From Amaranthus tricolor (taxonomy: Eukaryota; Streptophyta; Magnoliopsida; Caryophyllales; Amaranthaceae), in the NCBI RefSeq assembly GCF_026212465.1, contig NC_080047.1:40162922-40226921 (forward strand): DNA of 64,000 nt. Reading direction: 5' to 3'. The position numbers were made by a program, and so were the translations under genes. Shown here piece after piece: positions 47,405 to 60,674 of the stretch; positions within the stretch are counted from its first letter, which is position 1, and each line of letters starts with the position of its first letter. Below the pieces are notes generated by a model, which ran no database searches, had not been told where the DNA came from, and saw only the letters and a list, made by a program, of their open reading frames with translations.

Positions 47405-47580
47405 TAGGGATGACAACGGGGCGGATCTGGACTGGATCCAAATCCGTTTTCATGATCAAGATCCAAATTCGAACTCGAATCCACATATCTAGATTTTCAT
47501 GACTCATATCCGGATCCATGGTTACTGCGGATCCAGTATGGGATCCGGTTCAAAACGGGTCTAGTTTATTTTATGCATTT
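47405..47580 (+). repeat. Truncated hAT-like end in the DBR1 upstream region
   Basis: TAGGGATGACAACGGGGCGG followed by dense GGATCC/GATCCGGAT words resembles a terminal and subterminal region of a non-autonomous hAT element. No opposite end is present. It lies 150 bases upstream of the DBR1 start codon. Confidence 0.35.
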
Positions 47581-48695
47581 AATTATATAAGCATAAAGAA
47601 AACAACAATACATCTCATGCACTAATGCTCATGTATTGATTGATCTAATATGCCTTAATACTTAGTTTCTAACTACTCAATAAGACAGAATTCAGAAGTA
47701 GAGATCATTAATTTCATACAGTATCAAATGTCCTCTCTTTATATCATTCTTCAACAAGGGCATTATAAGAATACAAGCCTGCTCTTATGCTCTTAGCCTC
47801 TCACTAAAAGAATTTGCAGTTCTACAAACACAATGAATATTAGACTGAGCATGATTAATTTTGGTACATAGGTTAGATGTTTGGATTGGAATTAAAGAAT
47901 GAATTTTAGTACATATGTCAAAACGGTCATTTGGATGTGTTATGAGTCATGTTATTTCTGGCATGATTAATTTTAGATCAGATTATTTTGAATCGGGTCA
48001 ATTCCGATTCTAGTCATGTCGAGTTCATATCAGCCTATTTGGTCACATACTCTTAGAATTTTTTTCTTATCATTATTATTTTAAGAAAACATGTAATTAT
48101 AAAAAAAATATTTAGGAAATTCTACGTTGTGACATGAGTTTTCGACGTAAACTACACGGTAAACAAAGTTTTCTTTAATTTCCGTGGTGACGCTGAGTTT
48201 TACACAATCAGACCTATATGACTCCTTGCAATTTTTCTATTTAACTTATAATTCTCCGACTAAAACTAATTCTCACACATCCTATAACAATCCAACATGA
48301 CATAACTTCTTCATCCGTAAGCATAATCAGTGCCAAGGCAAATATTAGGTAATAACATATCAATCAATAAATTAGAAAAATAAAGTTAACCAGTTAATAA
48401 TATTAGCTGATCCAATAACTATCAATCATTTGTTAAACCCTCAAATTTCAATATTCCTCGCCTTTGTTTCGAGTTCTCTCACCTCTTGTACGGCCGTCCC
48501 TAATAAACCCGATTGTTTTCCCAAACCCAGAACAATCATCTTACTCCTTTTTCTTTGACACATGAATTAATTTGAAAATCCAGTACAAAACGTTATTCAA
48601 TACTTCATACTGTTTATCTTCCTTAACTTTCTGCACAATCTTTGACAAGGGTATTTCCTCAGCGCTTCAATTACACAATCCAAGTGTCCAAAAAA
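47581..48695. other. Shared upstream region of DBR1 and the 48696 gene
   Basis: The two genes are head-to-head, with 1,441 bases between start codons. Apart from the hAT-like fragment the region is AT-rich. The leader of the plus-strand gene probably begins near 48450-48600. Confidence 0.4.
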
Positions 48696-51600
48696 ATGGG
48701 GACTCGAAAAGTGTATGAGCAGAAACTTCGAACTGGAAATATGTATGATTATGATCCCACCATCAATCCTGGTCTTGGAACACCTCGTTGTCCCCGTTGT
48801 CTCTCGTTACTCGAGTCAGATTCTGTATGCTTGATTCTCTTTTTTTTGGGTATTGTTTTTTATGCACTGGTGTATGCATATCAACTGTTTGATGAATTGT
48901 CCCTGAAGAGTTTCTTAATTTATTGGGCTTATGTTTTTTCAGGAAAACGGGGAATGGACTATTACTTCTGTGTTACACGATGCCACTGCTGTGGTATGTG
49001 CTTTCTTACTATCCTTTTTTATGTGTTGATATTTCTCTTTTTGCAATAGTTTGTTTTTGGAAGTTTCATGAAGTATTTGTAAGTTTGCTTGTAAACCTGG
49101 GTTTAATTTTGGATCATTTTTTTGAACCCAATTGCTTATTCATTTATGTAAGGTGTGGCTATGTATGATCTGATGAGTACGTTTTGATATCTGTGATTTT
49201 ATATGCCAAGGATATTATGTTATTGAAGATGGTTAAATGTACCATGTGTTGAATGTTACTGTGGAGGAGAATGGTTGTCTGTAGGTAGTAACTCTTTGTG
49301 CTTACAGAATTGCGGGTTTTTTCCTTATAATTTCAGTCTAGCATGTAGCAATAGCAAGTACACTCTATACCGCTGTATGTTTAAATTAATTTAAAGTGAA
49401 GATTATAGGATGTTCATAGAGCTTGATATAGAGAAGTAGATGGAACAATAATCAGATGAAACATTGGATGGAAAAACACAAGAGGAAAAGAAGATGGTCA
49501 TGGTGGTGATCTAGGCCAGATTAGTAAGAGTACTAAAATCATAAGCTTGGTGAGTGATGGTGATGAGCATATGACTAAGATGATAAGATGCTCAGGTTCT
49601 TTGGAAGAACAATGATATTTCTATTAGAAGTTTATTAGAAGTGAATTAGTTTTGTTTTTAGAATTTGAATTATTTTGTTAAATTTAACTTTAGAAGAGTG
49701 TGTTAAGTGGCTCCAATCAATTGAGGTTTTTATACAAAAATTTGCCTCAAATTAGTAATTAGCATTCCCTAATTTCTTTTTATGTAAATGTAGTATACTA
49801 GAGTATATTAGAATTCGAATTCAACTTTTGAGTTGTATATTCCCTACTTTCTTTTTCCATCAATAATAGAAAGGTCAATCAATAGACATATAAATCTCTA
49901 TAACTCAAAATTAGGAAATCCTTTTAGCCTAATCAAAAGGTCAAATATTTTAAATGATTTAAGATGCTATACTAAGGAAAAATTTTGTTTGATTAAAACC
50001 TAGTTTCCTTGATTACTCTTTAAAATTATATCATTGATCTTGCCTCCTTAAGATTTTGGTAGAAGCTAGTCAGCAGCTACTGTAATTGCTTCTCTTTCCC
50101 AAATAATTAGGAAAAAAAATTAACCCTTTTTTTTTGCAATTTATTACTTTTAATGCAATTTCTTTAGTTTACGAATTCTTTTTCAAATTATTAATGAGTA
50201 TTGTAATGATCGAGTTACTTTTTTATTTTAAAAGTAAATTACATGTATCAACTAAATTATCCTATAATTTATTTTATAATATTTTTTTAAACAATAACAA
50301 AAATAACTTCTTTGCTTTTTTTGGGGGTCAATAAAATTAATTCACTTTGACAATATTAGGACCTAAAATTTAATCACCATGGGCCTATAAAATCTTAGGA
50401 ATGTCCCTGATTTGATATAAAGATATTTTTGATTTTTTAGAATTGTTGGATTCCTTTTAGGATCTAGTATTGCTCCTTTTGTCTTTTAGAATTGTTGGAT
50501 TCTCATCATGATTCAAAGAGGTTTATTTGGTGCTTGGTAGCTAGATAGAGTGTTTTCAATTTTACAAAGCTTGTTACTTGTGGAAGCTTATTCTTTAGAT
50601 GGAAAGAATTCAATGTATTCTCATGTAGATATTATGTAGAGACAAAGGGGCGGCCATACAACTCTTTATACAACCTCTTCTCTTTCGGTGTAACTAATGA
50701 AGTCCAATAATTCAACTAAGGGGATGAGAAATTGGAGTAGGATGAAGTTGAAGATTTTTGTCTTCTTTTTGGTGTCATTATTTTTGTTGGTGACACAAAT
50801 TTTAGAACAAATAAAGTTCAAACAATACTACCAAGGTCGCACACAGGAACCATCTAAGGGCTTTTAACACAAATAAACCCAATATCACCAATGTTGTGGA
50901 TATCACACCACAATTACTAAGTTTCAATTTGCAAAAATATGAGTCAAAGTAGAAGATGCAACAATAGAAACCGAATTTCACCATAATTAAGAAACCAAGC
51001 ACAATCAACATGAATTCACAAGCTTAAATAGTAAAAAAATAAAGGGCATGTCATGTAATGTATTAAGGTTTTTTCGAAACATGTGAGTGATGAAAATGCA
51101 ATTAAATTCCGTAAAACGTTTCCCTAGCAAGTATTGAAGCTTCTTGCAATGTAGAATTGTAGATTTATGAGATTTTGTGATGGGGTTTGATGGAAATTTG
51201 TTTTTTTTAGTAGAAAAATATGTTTAATGGACAAATCCTCAACAAGGTTTTAAATTTACCAATTGGATCGTTAACAAGGGAAAAGTTTTAAATGTTTTGG
51301 TATGCGACCTATGAGATTAAAAAACTTTCAATGCTTACAATTGTCTTTAGACCGTATAGTTTGAACTATTAAACCAAAACTTCTATTACTTGGATGATTT
51401 TTTTAAAAGTAATTGGATATGGTTTCCTTTTCCGTATTCAAACTAGACTATTATTGATATCTTACATTAATTTTGGTAGCAAATCTATTTAGCAAGCTGA
51501 TGAAAATAACAAAATGCTTGACAATGAATTGGTCTCAAAAGTTATGCAAGCGAACAAACGAGTGAAACCACTTTAACCCCAAACTTAAAAAATTCTAATT

Positions 51601-54271
51601 CATACTTAATATCAAATGTGGATAGAAAAGTTGGCAACCAAGATATACAATATCCTATACTCATCATTATGACGTCTCAAAACATAAATTGACTAAAAAG
51701 GAAATAAAAAATATTACTCCCTCCTATTCGTCCCATTTGTTTATTTCACATTACATGCTTGTCAATGAACTAATTTCACCATCATTATTGTCATCATCTA
51801 GTATATCTCGCTTATAAAATTTATTATCATAGTCTGGAGTAGCATGGAAGATGGCGTACCATACCCTAATTAGAGGGAGTTGTGGCTATTTAGACCCTCA
51901 GTTTGAGAAATAACCAGCAAATGAAAACAAATGACAAGACAAAACAAGTAGCAAGACAAGGGTGATTGATGAATAGTGCGGAATGAAATTAGGACAATGA
52001 GAAGAATAGGAAGGGGTATTAGATTTACAAAGGTATTCTTTTCTTTTTATGAGTTTTGGAGTTTTATGATTTTCTGATTTTCCAACTTCATTTGAAATTT
52101 TCTTTCGAAGAGAAAGAGAGACGCACGACATGATTTAAATAAATAAAGTACATAAAGCATCTAATTAAACTGGGAGCACGAAATTGCAGTGAAATAAACA
52201 TATACAACCCAATTTGGGTGGAAGAGAAGAAATTATATATTTTCATTTGGCTTCTTGGAAGTTTAGATTATTGGGAAATTTGTATATTGGGAATAGAAGG
52301 GGGGGGGGGGGGGGGTGGGGAGTTTGGGATTTGTGATATGGGAGCAATCAAAGACACTATCTATCATCATTCAAGCTCAAATCAATAACATCAATGCACA
52401 TATGACATCAATTCACAACCAACTCGAGATTGTACAATATGATTGAAGGGATTTATTTATGAGTTGTTATTTTCCTAATCATTTTAATTTGAAAGGGACT
52501 TGTTTTTATTTTCCTAATCTCTATAACTTTTTTCACTTAAATTAATCTGCTTATTTTGATTGATTAAACTATTCTATTGACCCTTCTATATAGGCTGGCA
52601 CTGGATTTGGATCAATGCTAAGTGTTACTCATGCTTTTAATACTGGTATTTTACTCTTTTCTTTTTGTTTTAGTTAAATTGAAGAATGTCTCTGACTTTG
52701 TAGTCTAATAATGTTTTTTCTAGGGATACCTTTTGTTCAGAAGCATGTTAAAGGACCCAAGTGGCTTCCATTTGTTGTTGGGGTATGTTTAGTAACTTTA
52801 GTTTATCTATCTTGGTTTATTTTACTTTTAGCATTCACTCCCTCTGTACATTTTTTTATCTGTGTCACTCTAGCATACCAAGGACAAAGTATTTGACTGT
52901 AATCATACAAGCTTTGGGGTTAAATGGTTAGGTGAATTAATTAAGTTTTACTCACCATCATCACTCGTCAACGCTTCCAACATATCCCACCTTTGGCTTT
53001 CAAACTGCTACCTCCTAACAAGAAGTCTGCCATGTCTGCAAAACCTAGCCACCAGCCTATCACACAACCATTCATCAATGATCTTGATCTAGCTGCCAAC
53101 CCCATACCCACCAGCACATTCCAAACCAACATCCAGAACATCCGCCATATCCCATCATCACTTCACAGACAAAACCTACCCCAGATTTACCACACCACAA
53201 CCATATAAAATGACAATGTGGCGGGCGACATACAATTTCAGAGGTTCAACTATGTTTGCAGTAGTTAAATGAAAATGATATGGGTTGGTGGTAGTTTATG
53301 CTGAGTGAATGCGGGTTTGGGGGTCGGTTTTAATCTGAAACTGATGTTGGAGTATTGGAGGATTATTGGTGGTTTACTAGTGCTCCTATTAGAGAGTGCT
53401 TTGGAAATATGCGCCTTTGATGGAGAGATGGGACTTGAGGGTGGGGAGGGGGGATATAGTACTGTTTGTGTACATTGTTGGAACTGTTAGTGGATTAATT
53501 GGGAGTTAAGGTATCATTGTGATGAAGTTTTGCCAAAAATCAAAACATGTGAAGACTCTATCTTATTTACCGATCTGTTCTCTAATATTAGTTTTGGCTT
53601 AATCTTATGTGGCTTACGTGCTTGTTGCAGCTTCCACCCTTACTAATATCTTCAGCTGCATGTGCTGCATTTGGTGGTAAGATTTCAGTTCACTTTGTAC
53701 TGTCAATAGTACTTTATTTTGCAAACAATCTGGCTGTCCAAGTATTAGTGTGTACATATGTACATTTTTGGTGCATATAAGTATTGTTACTCTTTACGCA
53801 TCTTTCTTAAAGTTATTTTGAAACAGGATCCTCTATCCTATCAATAGTTTTGCTTCTTATTTTGTGAACTAGTTGAGAATTGGCGTAGATCTGCTAAAAC
53901 GTAACCATTACCGAATTAATACAGATTTGGAGATAATGAATCAACCTTTATATCTTAGTTGTTTGTTCCGGCTTGCTAAGATGTAGATTCAACTTGTTGG
54001 TGGCTTTGATGGATTATAGGTTTTAATCTGAAAATTGGTTCTCAACAACACAATTTTTGGTTCTGGCTTGTTAAGATGTAGATTCAATTTTTTTATGGTC
54101 TAAGGTGATCATTGTACCAAACGTGCAGGCTATGCTCTTCCTAAATTCACTCAGCTTACTGTGACATCATATTATGCTGCTTCAAATGCTGCACATTACG
54201 GGATCTCTTTACTCACAAGACACATCGAAGAGGCACATATTTCAACTTCTCGGCAGGAAAAGCCCTCATGA
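48696..54271 (+). CDS. Small conserved putative membrane protein, function unknown
   Basis: Six exons join in frame with GT-AG introns: 48696-48824, 48943-48993, 52594-52645, 52724-52782, 53631-53676 and 54129-54271. They total 159 residues. The start is the ATG in AAAAAATGGGG, giving MGTRKVYEQKLR. Near the N-terminus is a CPRC pair (C32, C35). Two hydrophobic, glycine/alanine-rich stretches (about 61-82 and 94-116) look like membrane segments. The C-terminus is hydrophilic, with HIEEAH. I recall similar uncharacterised proteins in other plants but no named function. Intron 2 is 3.6 kb and holds a Stowaway fragment and a poly-G run. A 3'UTR intron (54323-54764) is possible. Confidence 0.82.
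51717..51880. mobile_element. Stowaway-like MITE fragment
   Basis: TACTCCCTCCTATTCGTCCC is a classic Stowaway terminus. A matching right end is only hinted at by AGAGGGAGT near 51872. Confidence 0.45.
52299..52320 (+). repeat. Poly-G tract (17 G, one T, four G)
   Basis: An uninterrupted run of 17 G followed by TGGGG lies on the transcribed sense strand of intron 2, a strong candidate for G-quadruplex formation in DNA and pre-mRNA. Its exact length may be an assembly estimate. Confidence 0.9.
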
Positions 54272-55010
54272 TGATGCGTATAAAATGTAGCAGACAACAG
54301 ATTGCTGCTTTGCATGTACCAGGTTAACATTTTTGGTTACTTCTCTTGTTGCTTGTTTCTTGAAAGTTGACTCGTTTTTTTTGGTTATTTCTTTCGAAAT
54401 ATATTAATGTCTGATCTTTTAACTGTTGAAAATAGCAAGTTCTATATGTTTATAGGCCCATTTAGACAAATCACTGTATAGTTAAGGCGCCTTGAGGTTA
54501 TACATTATATATATCAACTATGAATTAATCTGAAATTTATGCTGCTGAGTTTTCCATAACAAATGTTTATTTCATTGTTTGATAAATTAGTAAGTATAGC
54601 AGACAACATAATTCGCTGTTGTGATTTGCTCAAAATGCCAAAAACGCCCCCCAAACTGACCATAATTCGCTATTTTTGATACGCGATTCGTATACATTGG
54701 TTCCTACTTCTATTTTGTCATACTGGCTTAATGATCCTTCTAACATGCCTCCTGGCCTGAACAGATGTGTGGGGTAGTCTCCTCAATAAACCTTCAGCTG
54801 ACAAACATACTAGGGGCTATTTTGTTTCAAAAATAACACATTAGAGTGTTGCAACAGAGCAGAATTGTAACCACACAGGATGATTAGGCTGGACCGAGAT
54901 ATGCTTGTATTGTTAGGAGTCAAGTCATGTAATATCTTCTTGGACCGAGTAATCTGTTATGGAATTGGGACCGGATGAGTTTGTCTGGGTAAATAAAAGT
55001 GATTTGCTAG
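54272..55010 (+). other. Probable 3'UTR of the 48696 gene with an intron
   Basis: After the stop there is CCAG|GTTAAC at 54322 and a CTGAACAG acceptor ending at 54764, followed by an exon-like stretch to a TAAATAAAAG polyadenylation-like word near 54990. A 3'UTR intron is inferred from signals only. Confidence 0.35.
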
Positions 55011-57548
55011 TTTGGAGAATCACCACTATGTGGAGGAATTTATAGGGGAGGGTTTTAGGATTTATTTTTTTATTTTTTTATAATTATTGTTGTCTTTTTA
55101 TGATGATTTACAAATTACGGTGATTGATTAAAATTTTCTAGAGACAGGTGGCGATGGTTCAGACAGTCTAAACACCCATGTCATAATTCATTTATATATG
55201 GACCGATTTGTAATAATTCATTTATTTAATTGAGAAGGAGAAAAAAGGTCTATGTTAGAGGATATGTCAATTCATGCTTGTGTAATAAAGGTTGACAATC
55301 CACTAATATTCAACATCCATTTAATTTGCTTCTTTTTCTTTGGGGAGTTTAGCATCATTCTATCTAACCTAGAAATAATTATATTCAATGTGAGAATTAG
55401 GTCTTATCTGAATTGGCTGTCTAAGTTGGAGTAAGTATCTTTTTCATGTAATATTTTAGAATCGATTCTTACCCAACATAGGAGTATAGGCAAATACCAC
55501 TTTCCTCAGTTGGAGCAAGTATAATAATGTAATATAATTAACATTATACATATACTAATAACTAAAAGAAATATTAACTGTCAATCTATAATAGAGATAT
55601 AGGCATTTTAATTTCATTTTCTTCAATATAGTCTATAATCAAATTAATCATTACGGCTTTTTGTTACTCAAACTCTTTACTCTACCTCAATTATTCGAAT
55701 AAAACCATTACACTTAGACATGAATAAGACACTTAGACATTCCAAACTGTATCTAAATCTTGGGAAAATAACCAAACGAATCCCTATTAGACACGAGTAC
55801 TTAGCTAACATAGACCAGAATAGATTGTGTTATCTGAGCACCTATGGCTATTGGCTAATGGGCAGTACAAAGTGTACTTGATCTAGATTAGAGATGGGTA
55901 TCACTTTAGATTCACTAGAGACACTCTTGTGCAGAAAAACTAAAATAGATACTCTTCTATAGCTTTGATTTAGCACTAAAAAGAAAGTTAACGTTTTTAA
56001 GAAAATGTGGATAGTCAATCTAGGATTCCGCACAAGTCAGGGTCTGATGGAGAGAAGGATAGTACGCAAATTATACCCGTGCAAGGAGAAACCGGCGCAT
56101 TTAGATTATCTCCAAAAGATAAATTCCTGCAAAGAGCAGGGTGAGTGAAACACAACGCGCTTGAAAAAGTAAGCAAATGAAGAGAAAGATTAAGTTGTGT
56201 CATGAAACTGAATGAAAGTTTGATTATATAGATGAGATTATAAGAAAATTGATAGGTTTATTTCCAAAAAAAGAAATAATCCAAAATAAAAAGAATAATA
56301 CAAAATAAAAAATGATGTTAAATAGAAGAGATGTGTAAATTGTACCAGTAAAAGTTAAAAACAGAATATAACGATGAATCAAAAGTGGGGCCAAAGGTAA
56401 CATGTGAAGGTTAGAGTAAGATCTATGTATAGAGTAGATTGCTTGAAGTTGATGGCAGAAAGTTACCCAAAGAAGAGTCAGAACCATTAGAAAGGACACT
56501 GTTGATCTATCAATATGGTCTACTAATTTGGTGGCATTTATTGATCAGTGAATGCCTGAATGCCATATTCAGTGTCAGTCTCCATTCGTAAATTCTTAAA
56601 GTGATTTGTAAATTACTATAAAAAAAACAAAATGAATAATAATAAAATAAATAAAATCAAAAAAGATAAATTAAAACAATAAAACTCTCACCCTATCATA
56701 TCTTAACATATAAGGGTGATTTATTAACTTCACAAATAACCGTTATTTACTAAGACTTTCTCGTTAAAAGAAGAGTTTAGAATTTAGTGATAGGGTGATA
56801 TTCAATTTGCATTAAATTTTATTTTGAATTGTGCTACTTATTTTACATTATACCTTATTTAGAAATGGATTCGCAATCTTTTAAAATAATCTAGTATATG
56901 TTTTAATTATTTTTTTAATTTTATCTATATAATATCTTCTCGTTTGATTAATTTAAAAGGATGGATTAGTACAATAGGACTAGGGGGAGATGATCTTGAT
57001 AGTGATGCCATTAAGCAGTGACATTGTAACATGATTTAGCTATACTTTCTATTTGTATGTTTCTTTGGTTTTACAATATTTCTTTCATGGATTTTTTTTT
57101 TAATTCATCCACATATTTTTTCTTTTTCTAATTATTATATTCTCACAATTTCATTTTTTTTTTTCTAATTTTTTAATATTTATGATATTTGAAGGTATTG
57201 CAATTTCACAGGAACAGATGCCGTAGCAATCAATATCTGGTGCATGTTAGCATCAGTTAGCGTATACACTATATAAACTGTCAACCTCGTTAGCAAACTT
57301 TATAGGTTTGTGGGCTCAGGTTTCTTAAATCTACAATGTCTCTGTTTTAGAGGGTGGTCCTTTAAAAAATTGAACGGCATGTCTTTCGAGAAACCGTCTC
57401 TTTGAGAGATGTCTCTTACGTTAAACCCATTAAAACTTAATCAAACTAAAAGATGATAATTAACTGGTCAAATTATGAATGATCTCTTAAAGAGACTGTC
57501 TTTCACTAAAATTTGTGAAATGTCTCTTTTGTTACTACCTCAAACATA
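55011..57548. other. Gene-poor AT-rich region with a possible SINE fragment
   Basis: No supported gene. On the minus strand 56030-56100 reads TTTGCGTACTATCC...CAGACCCTGACTTGTGCGG, reminiscent of the conserved tail of Au-type SINEs, but the boundaries and tRNA-like head are missing. Bases 57385-57520 carry inverted GTCTCTTTGAGAGA words typical of dispersed MITEs. Confidence 0.3.
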
Positions 57549-57863
57549 CTCCTTATGTTCTTGTAATTTTGATGTATCTATATAGTTTCACCTTTAATTT
57601 GAAGTTTAGATATAGAGTGTGGTTTGAAAAAAAGACAAAATATAAGTAGATGGAAAAAAATAAATGGATAAGAAAAAAAATATATGTACATTAGATAGTG
57701 AGAGAAATTAAATGAGTGTGTGAATGAGATTAAGACATAAAATAAGTTTGTAAATAAGATCCAAAGAAAAATTGAGATCTTTGCTAAAAAAAAAATAGTA
57801 TAAAGTAAAACTAAGATAGAAAATATGTATGATTTCATAGGGAGACAGAGCGTTCCGAGGGAG
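57549..57863. mobile_element. Stowaway-like MITE
   Basis: TA|CTCCTTATG on the left and CCGAGGGAG|TA on the right form the usual Stowaway ends with a TA target duplication. The 315-base interior is AT-rich and non-coding, and its words recur at 23745-24045. Confidence 0.6.
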
Positions 57864-58079
57864 TACTTTTTAAGAGTTGGTTTAAATCAAATAAGAAGAA
57901 TTGACATAAAATAGAAGGGTAAAAAAATACGTAGATGAAATAACAAGAGAGATACTTATGGAAGAGGGAAAAAGTGATATTGTGGTCTTATTTTTTACTT
58001 TAGAAATACCACAAAATAAAAATGGACATTTAAAATTGAAACATGTAGCAAAATGAGTGTAACATAGTATATCTCTAGT

Positions 58080-58324
58080 ACATTACTTTTTTCGTCCCTT
58101 TTTAACATTATTTTTTAATTTTGGTTGTCTATTTCATTTGGCATTATGTCTAATTTTTGATAATGACCCATCATATATTTTTAATTTCATTTATATATTT
58201 TAATTATCTTTTAATTTAAATTTCATCCACATAATTTATTCTCTTCCTTCATTTATTACTAAATATCTTATATTTTTTTTATAAAAATATCAATTTATCT
58301 TTTCTACAATCCTAGAGGAACGAG
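58080..58324. mobile_element. Degenerate Stowaway-like MITE
   Basis: The left end carries TTTTTTCGTCCC and the right AGGAACGAG, each next to a TA. The interior resembles the element at 57549 in the opposite sense. Ends are weak. Confidence 0.35.
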
Positions 58325-59235
58325 TACATGACAGTTGAAGTATAAAAATTGTTGCAATTAACAAAGATGGGCCCCATTTACTATGGTTGGATGCATAAAT
58401 GATGATGCAACGTTAAAGCTCCACCAAACAACAAGAGTTCTTCTTAATTCTTTTGTATCAAACACTTTCTTTTCTTATGTTTACAGATTACGTACACTGC
58501 TTACTGCTTCAGTTCAGTACAACTTATCAGCCACTCTTTATTGATTGATATTAATTTGCGTTTTATTTTTAATTTTTATTTTTAAATATAGTAGACATTT
58601 TTAGGAAGAAGTCATATTTGAGAGAGAAAAAAAAAAGATGAATCTTGAAAAAAATAATTTATTTCAATATTAAAGGATTTGTCTCCATTAATCTTTCAAA
58701 TACTTAATAAAGATCCAAATTGATCTTCTATAGGGAAGACTCATATCTATTATTTTGTCTAAGACCTACAAAATATAAAAAACAACACTACCAGCTACAT
58801 AAAAAATTAATTTCCTCTACTCTTGCTTATAGGGATTCTCTAGTGCAGTCTACCTCCAGATAAAAAACGGACTTTCAAGTCCTCCATGGGCAATAATCAC
58901 CATTTTAGGACTAAAAGTTTATTGCATCAAAGAAAATACAGAAGTAAAATTCACCTTTCTCAAGTTTCATTAAAAATGAAAAAAGGAATCGTTATGGATG
59001 TTTTGCAACATTCAATTACCCAATTTATGCTTCATTTCAAACTCCAAAAAACCTTGGGCATAAATACATAATTCCCACCAGTTGTTCCTTAAATTGAAAA
59101 AGAATCCTTTCACATACTATGAGTATTTGATTGACATAACCACTTTCCTCCCCAGTAGTAGTTGCCTACCTACATTAATAATCATTCTTTCTTGTTTTGC
59201 TTTTTGGGTATTTGATTCTTCTTACATAATTCTTA
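58325..59235. other. Intergenic AT-rich sequence
   Basis: I see nothing coding here. A short open stretch at 58886-59071 lacks any recognisable motif. Confidence 0.4.
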
Positions 59236-59494
59236 GTCCCTCCTATTCATCTTAAGTGTCCCATTTACTTTATGCACTCTATCCAATGCACTTATTCAAT
59301 TCTTAATAAATCGAGTTATGTATAATTAAAAATTATAAAAAGTTGATATTAATAATCTTTACATCAAAACAAATCAAATAAGATCTCATATGACTATGTT
59401 TTAACTTATAGATTAATAATAAAATGCAATTTAAGAGTGATAAATAAACAGTGTCTCAAAAGTAAATGGGACACCTAAGTTGAATAGGAGGGAG
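59236..59494. mobile_element. Stowaway MITE
   Basis: The left end GTCCCTCCTATTCATCTTA and the right end (read inward, CTCCCTCCTATTCAACTTA) are near-perfect inverted repeats. Both continue into GTGTCCCATTTACTTT and are flanked by TA. The length of 259 bases is typical for Stowaway elements mobilised by Tc1/mariner-type transposases. Confidence 0.88.
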
Positions 59495-59496
59495 TA

Positions 59497-60630
59497 TTTG
59501 ATTTGTTGGTAACATTATTTATTGTATTAGTAAATCGTTAAGTTAGTTTTATAAACCAAATGATATAAACAAACACAATAGGGATGTTTCCTTATTCGAT
59601 GAAAAAGCTACTCATAGTTACTTTTTAATTTTGGAATATAAGCTTTTCGGCTGATTAAAAGCTACTTATCAATGCTTTTTCTCCCTGTTTGACTAACTAA
59701 ATAATTAACAATTAAACTTCAATTGTAAAGTCAATCAAAAATTCATTATTTTAATACATATATTTTATTATTTATTGTTTTTTTTTATTAGATGGATGTT
59801 TTGTTGTTTTTTTGTTAGATGGATGTTTAGCAAGTTAATAGTGGCCATTTATTTAAGAATTGGAATTTGGAAGAAGAATGTTTTTTTCTAAATAAAGCTG
59901 GTTTCAAACAAAAGCGTTTCAAACAAAAGTACTTCATGTAGTATATGTAGTGTGATACCTAACACATTCTATTTTTGTTATACATTCCAAAATACTTTCC
60001 AGCTATCTCCAACTCCACTCATTCCATAGCTTTGCGCACTCTCACTTCTTATAGGAGTACAATTTATAGACTTTACGTGTCAATGTTTCAAGGAACACTA
60101 TAATAACTTATCATGTTTTTATTTTTATTTTTTTTAATGTAAATTATATTAAAAATAATGCAATTGTGTGAAGAAGCTCATATTCTCATAATATGTATCA
60201 TATTGGCTATTTAATCCGTTTATAGGACGCGTCTCTCAATAAGATCGTCTGTCAAAAATTAATTGAGTTGGGCTATTTAACATGATGTTAGAGCCGAAAT
60301 CAATCCAACTCAAAAATTAACCTGATAGAAAATGTCTTGACCTGAAATCGACTGAAGACCATTTTAACAACTCTATTAATAAGCAAAACTAATAAGTTAG
60401 AAGAGAAGGTCCTACCTAGACTTTTGATACTCAGAAACATAATCAATACCTCATTCCAAGTGAAGTGGTTTCTAAAATATATGATCCCAAAATCCAATTT
60501 GGTAATTAGTGTGACTTAATGTCCTTAATTATGATATAATATGTTGTGTTTTAAGAAGGATAAAATAATAATTTCAGACATATGGTATAAGGCTTTAAAG
60601 AAAGAAGTCTCATTTTGAGACAAAAGCAAA
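59497..60630. other. Intergenic AT-rich sequence
   Basis: No gene is seen. GCGTCTCTCAATAAGATCG near 60229 belongs to a dispersed inverted-repeat family also hinted at near 9924 and 57385. Confidence 0.35.
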
Positions 60631-60631
60631 A

Positions 60632-60674
60632 GCCGAGTCGGCTTTCCCCTTGGCCAAAGGGAAGCCGACTCGGC
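60632..60674. repeat. 43-bp near-perfect palindrome
   Basis: GCCGAGTCGGCTT and AAGCCGACTCGGC face each other around TCCCCTTGG/CCAAAGGGA with one mismatch and practically no loop. It is GC-rich in an AT-rich setting and could extrude as a cruciform. Confidence 0.85.

Larger units (their letters stand above)
48994..52593 (+). other. 3.6-kb intron 2 of the 48696 gene
   Basis: It starts GTATGTGC and ends ATATAG. Apart from the MITE end at 51717 and the G run at 52299 it is AT-rich, with no open frame I can support. Confidence 0.6.

Noticed and set aside
53305..53490. Plus-strand frame within intron 4 of the 48696 gene
   Set aside because: It has no splice-compatible link to the neighbouring exons and no recognisable domain.
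56015..56499. Minus-strand frames of 62 and 91 residues
   Set aside because: No motif or homology is recognisable, and the sequence overlaps a possible SINE fragment.
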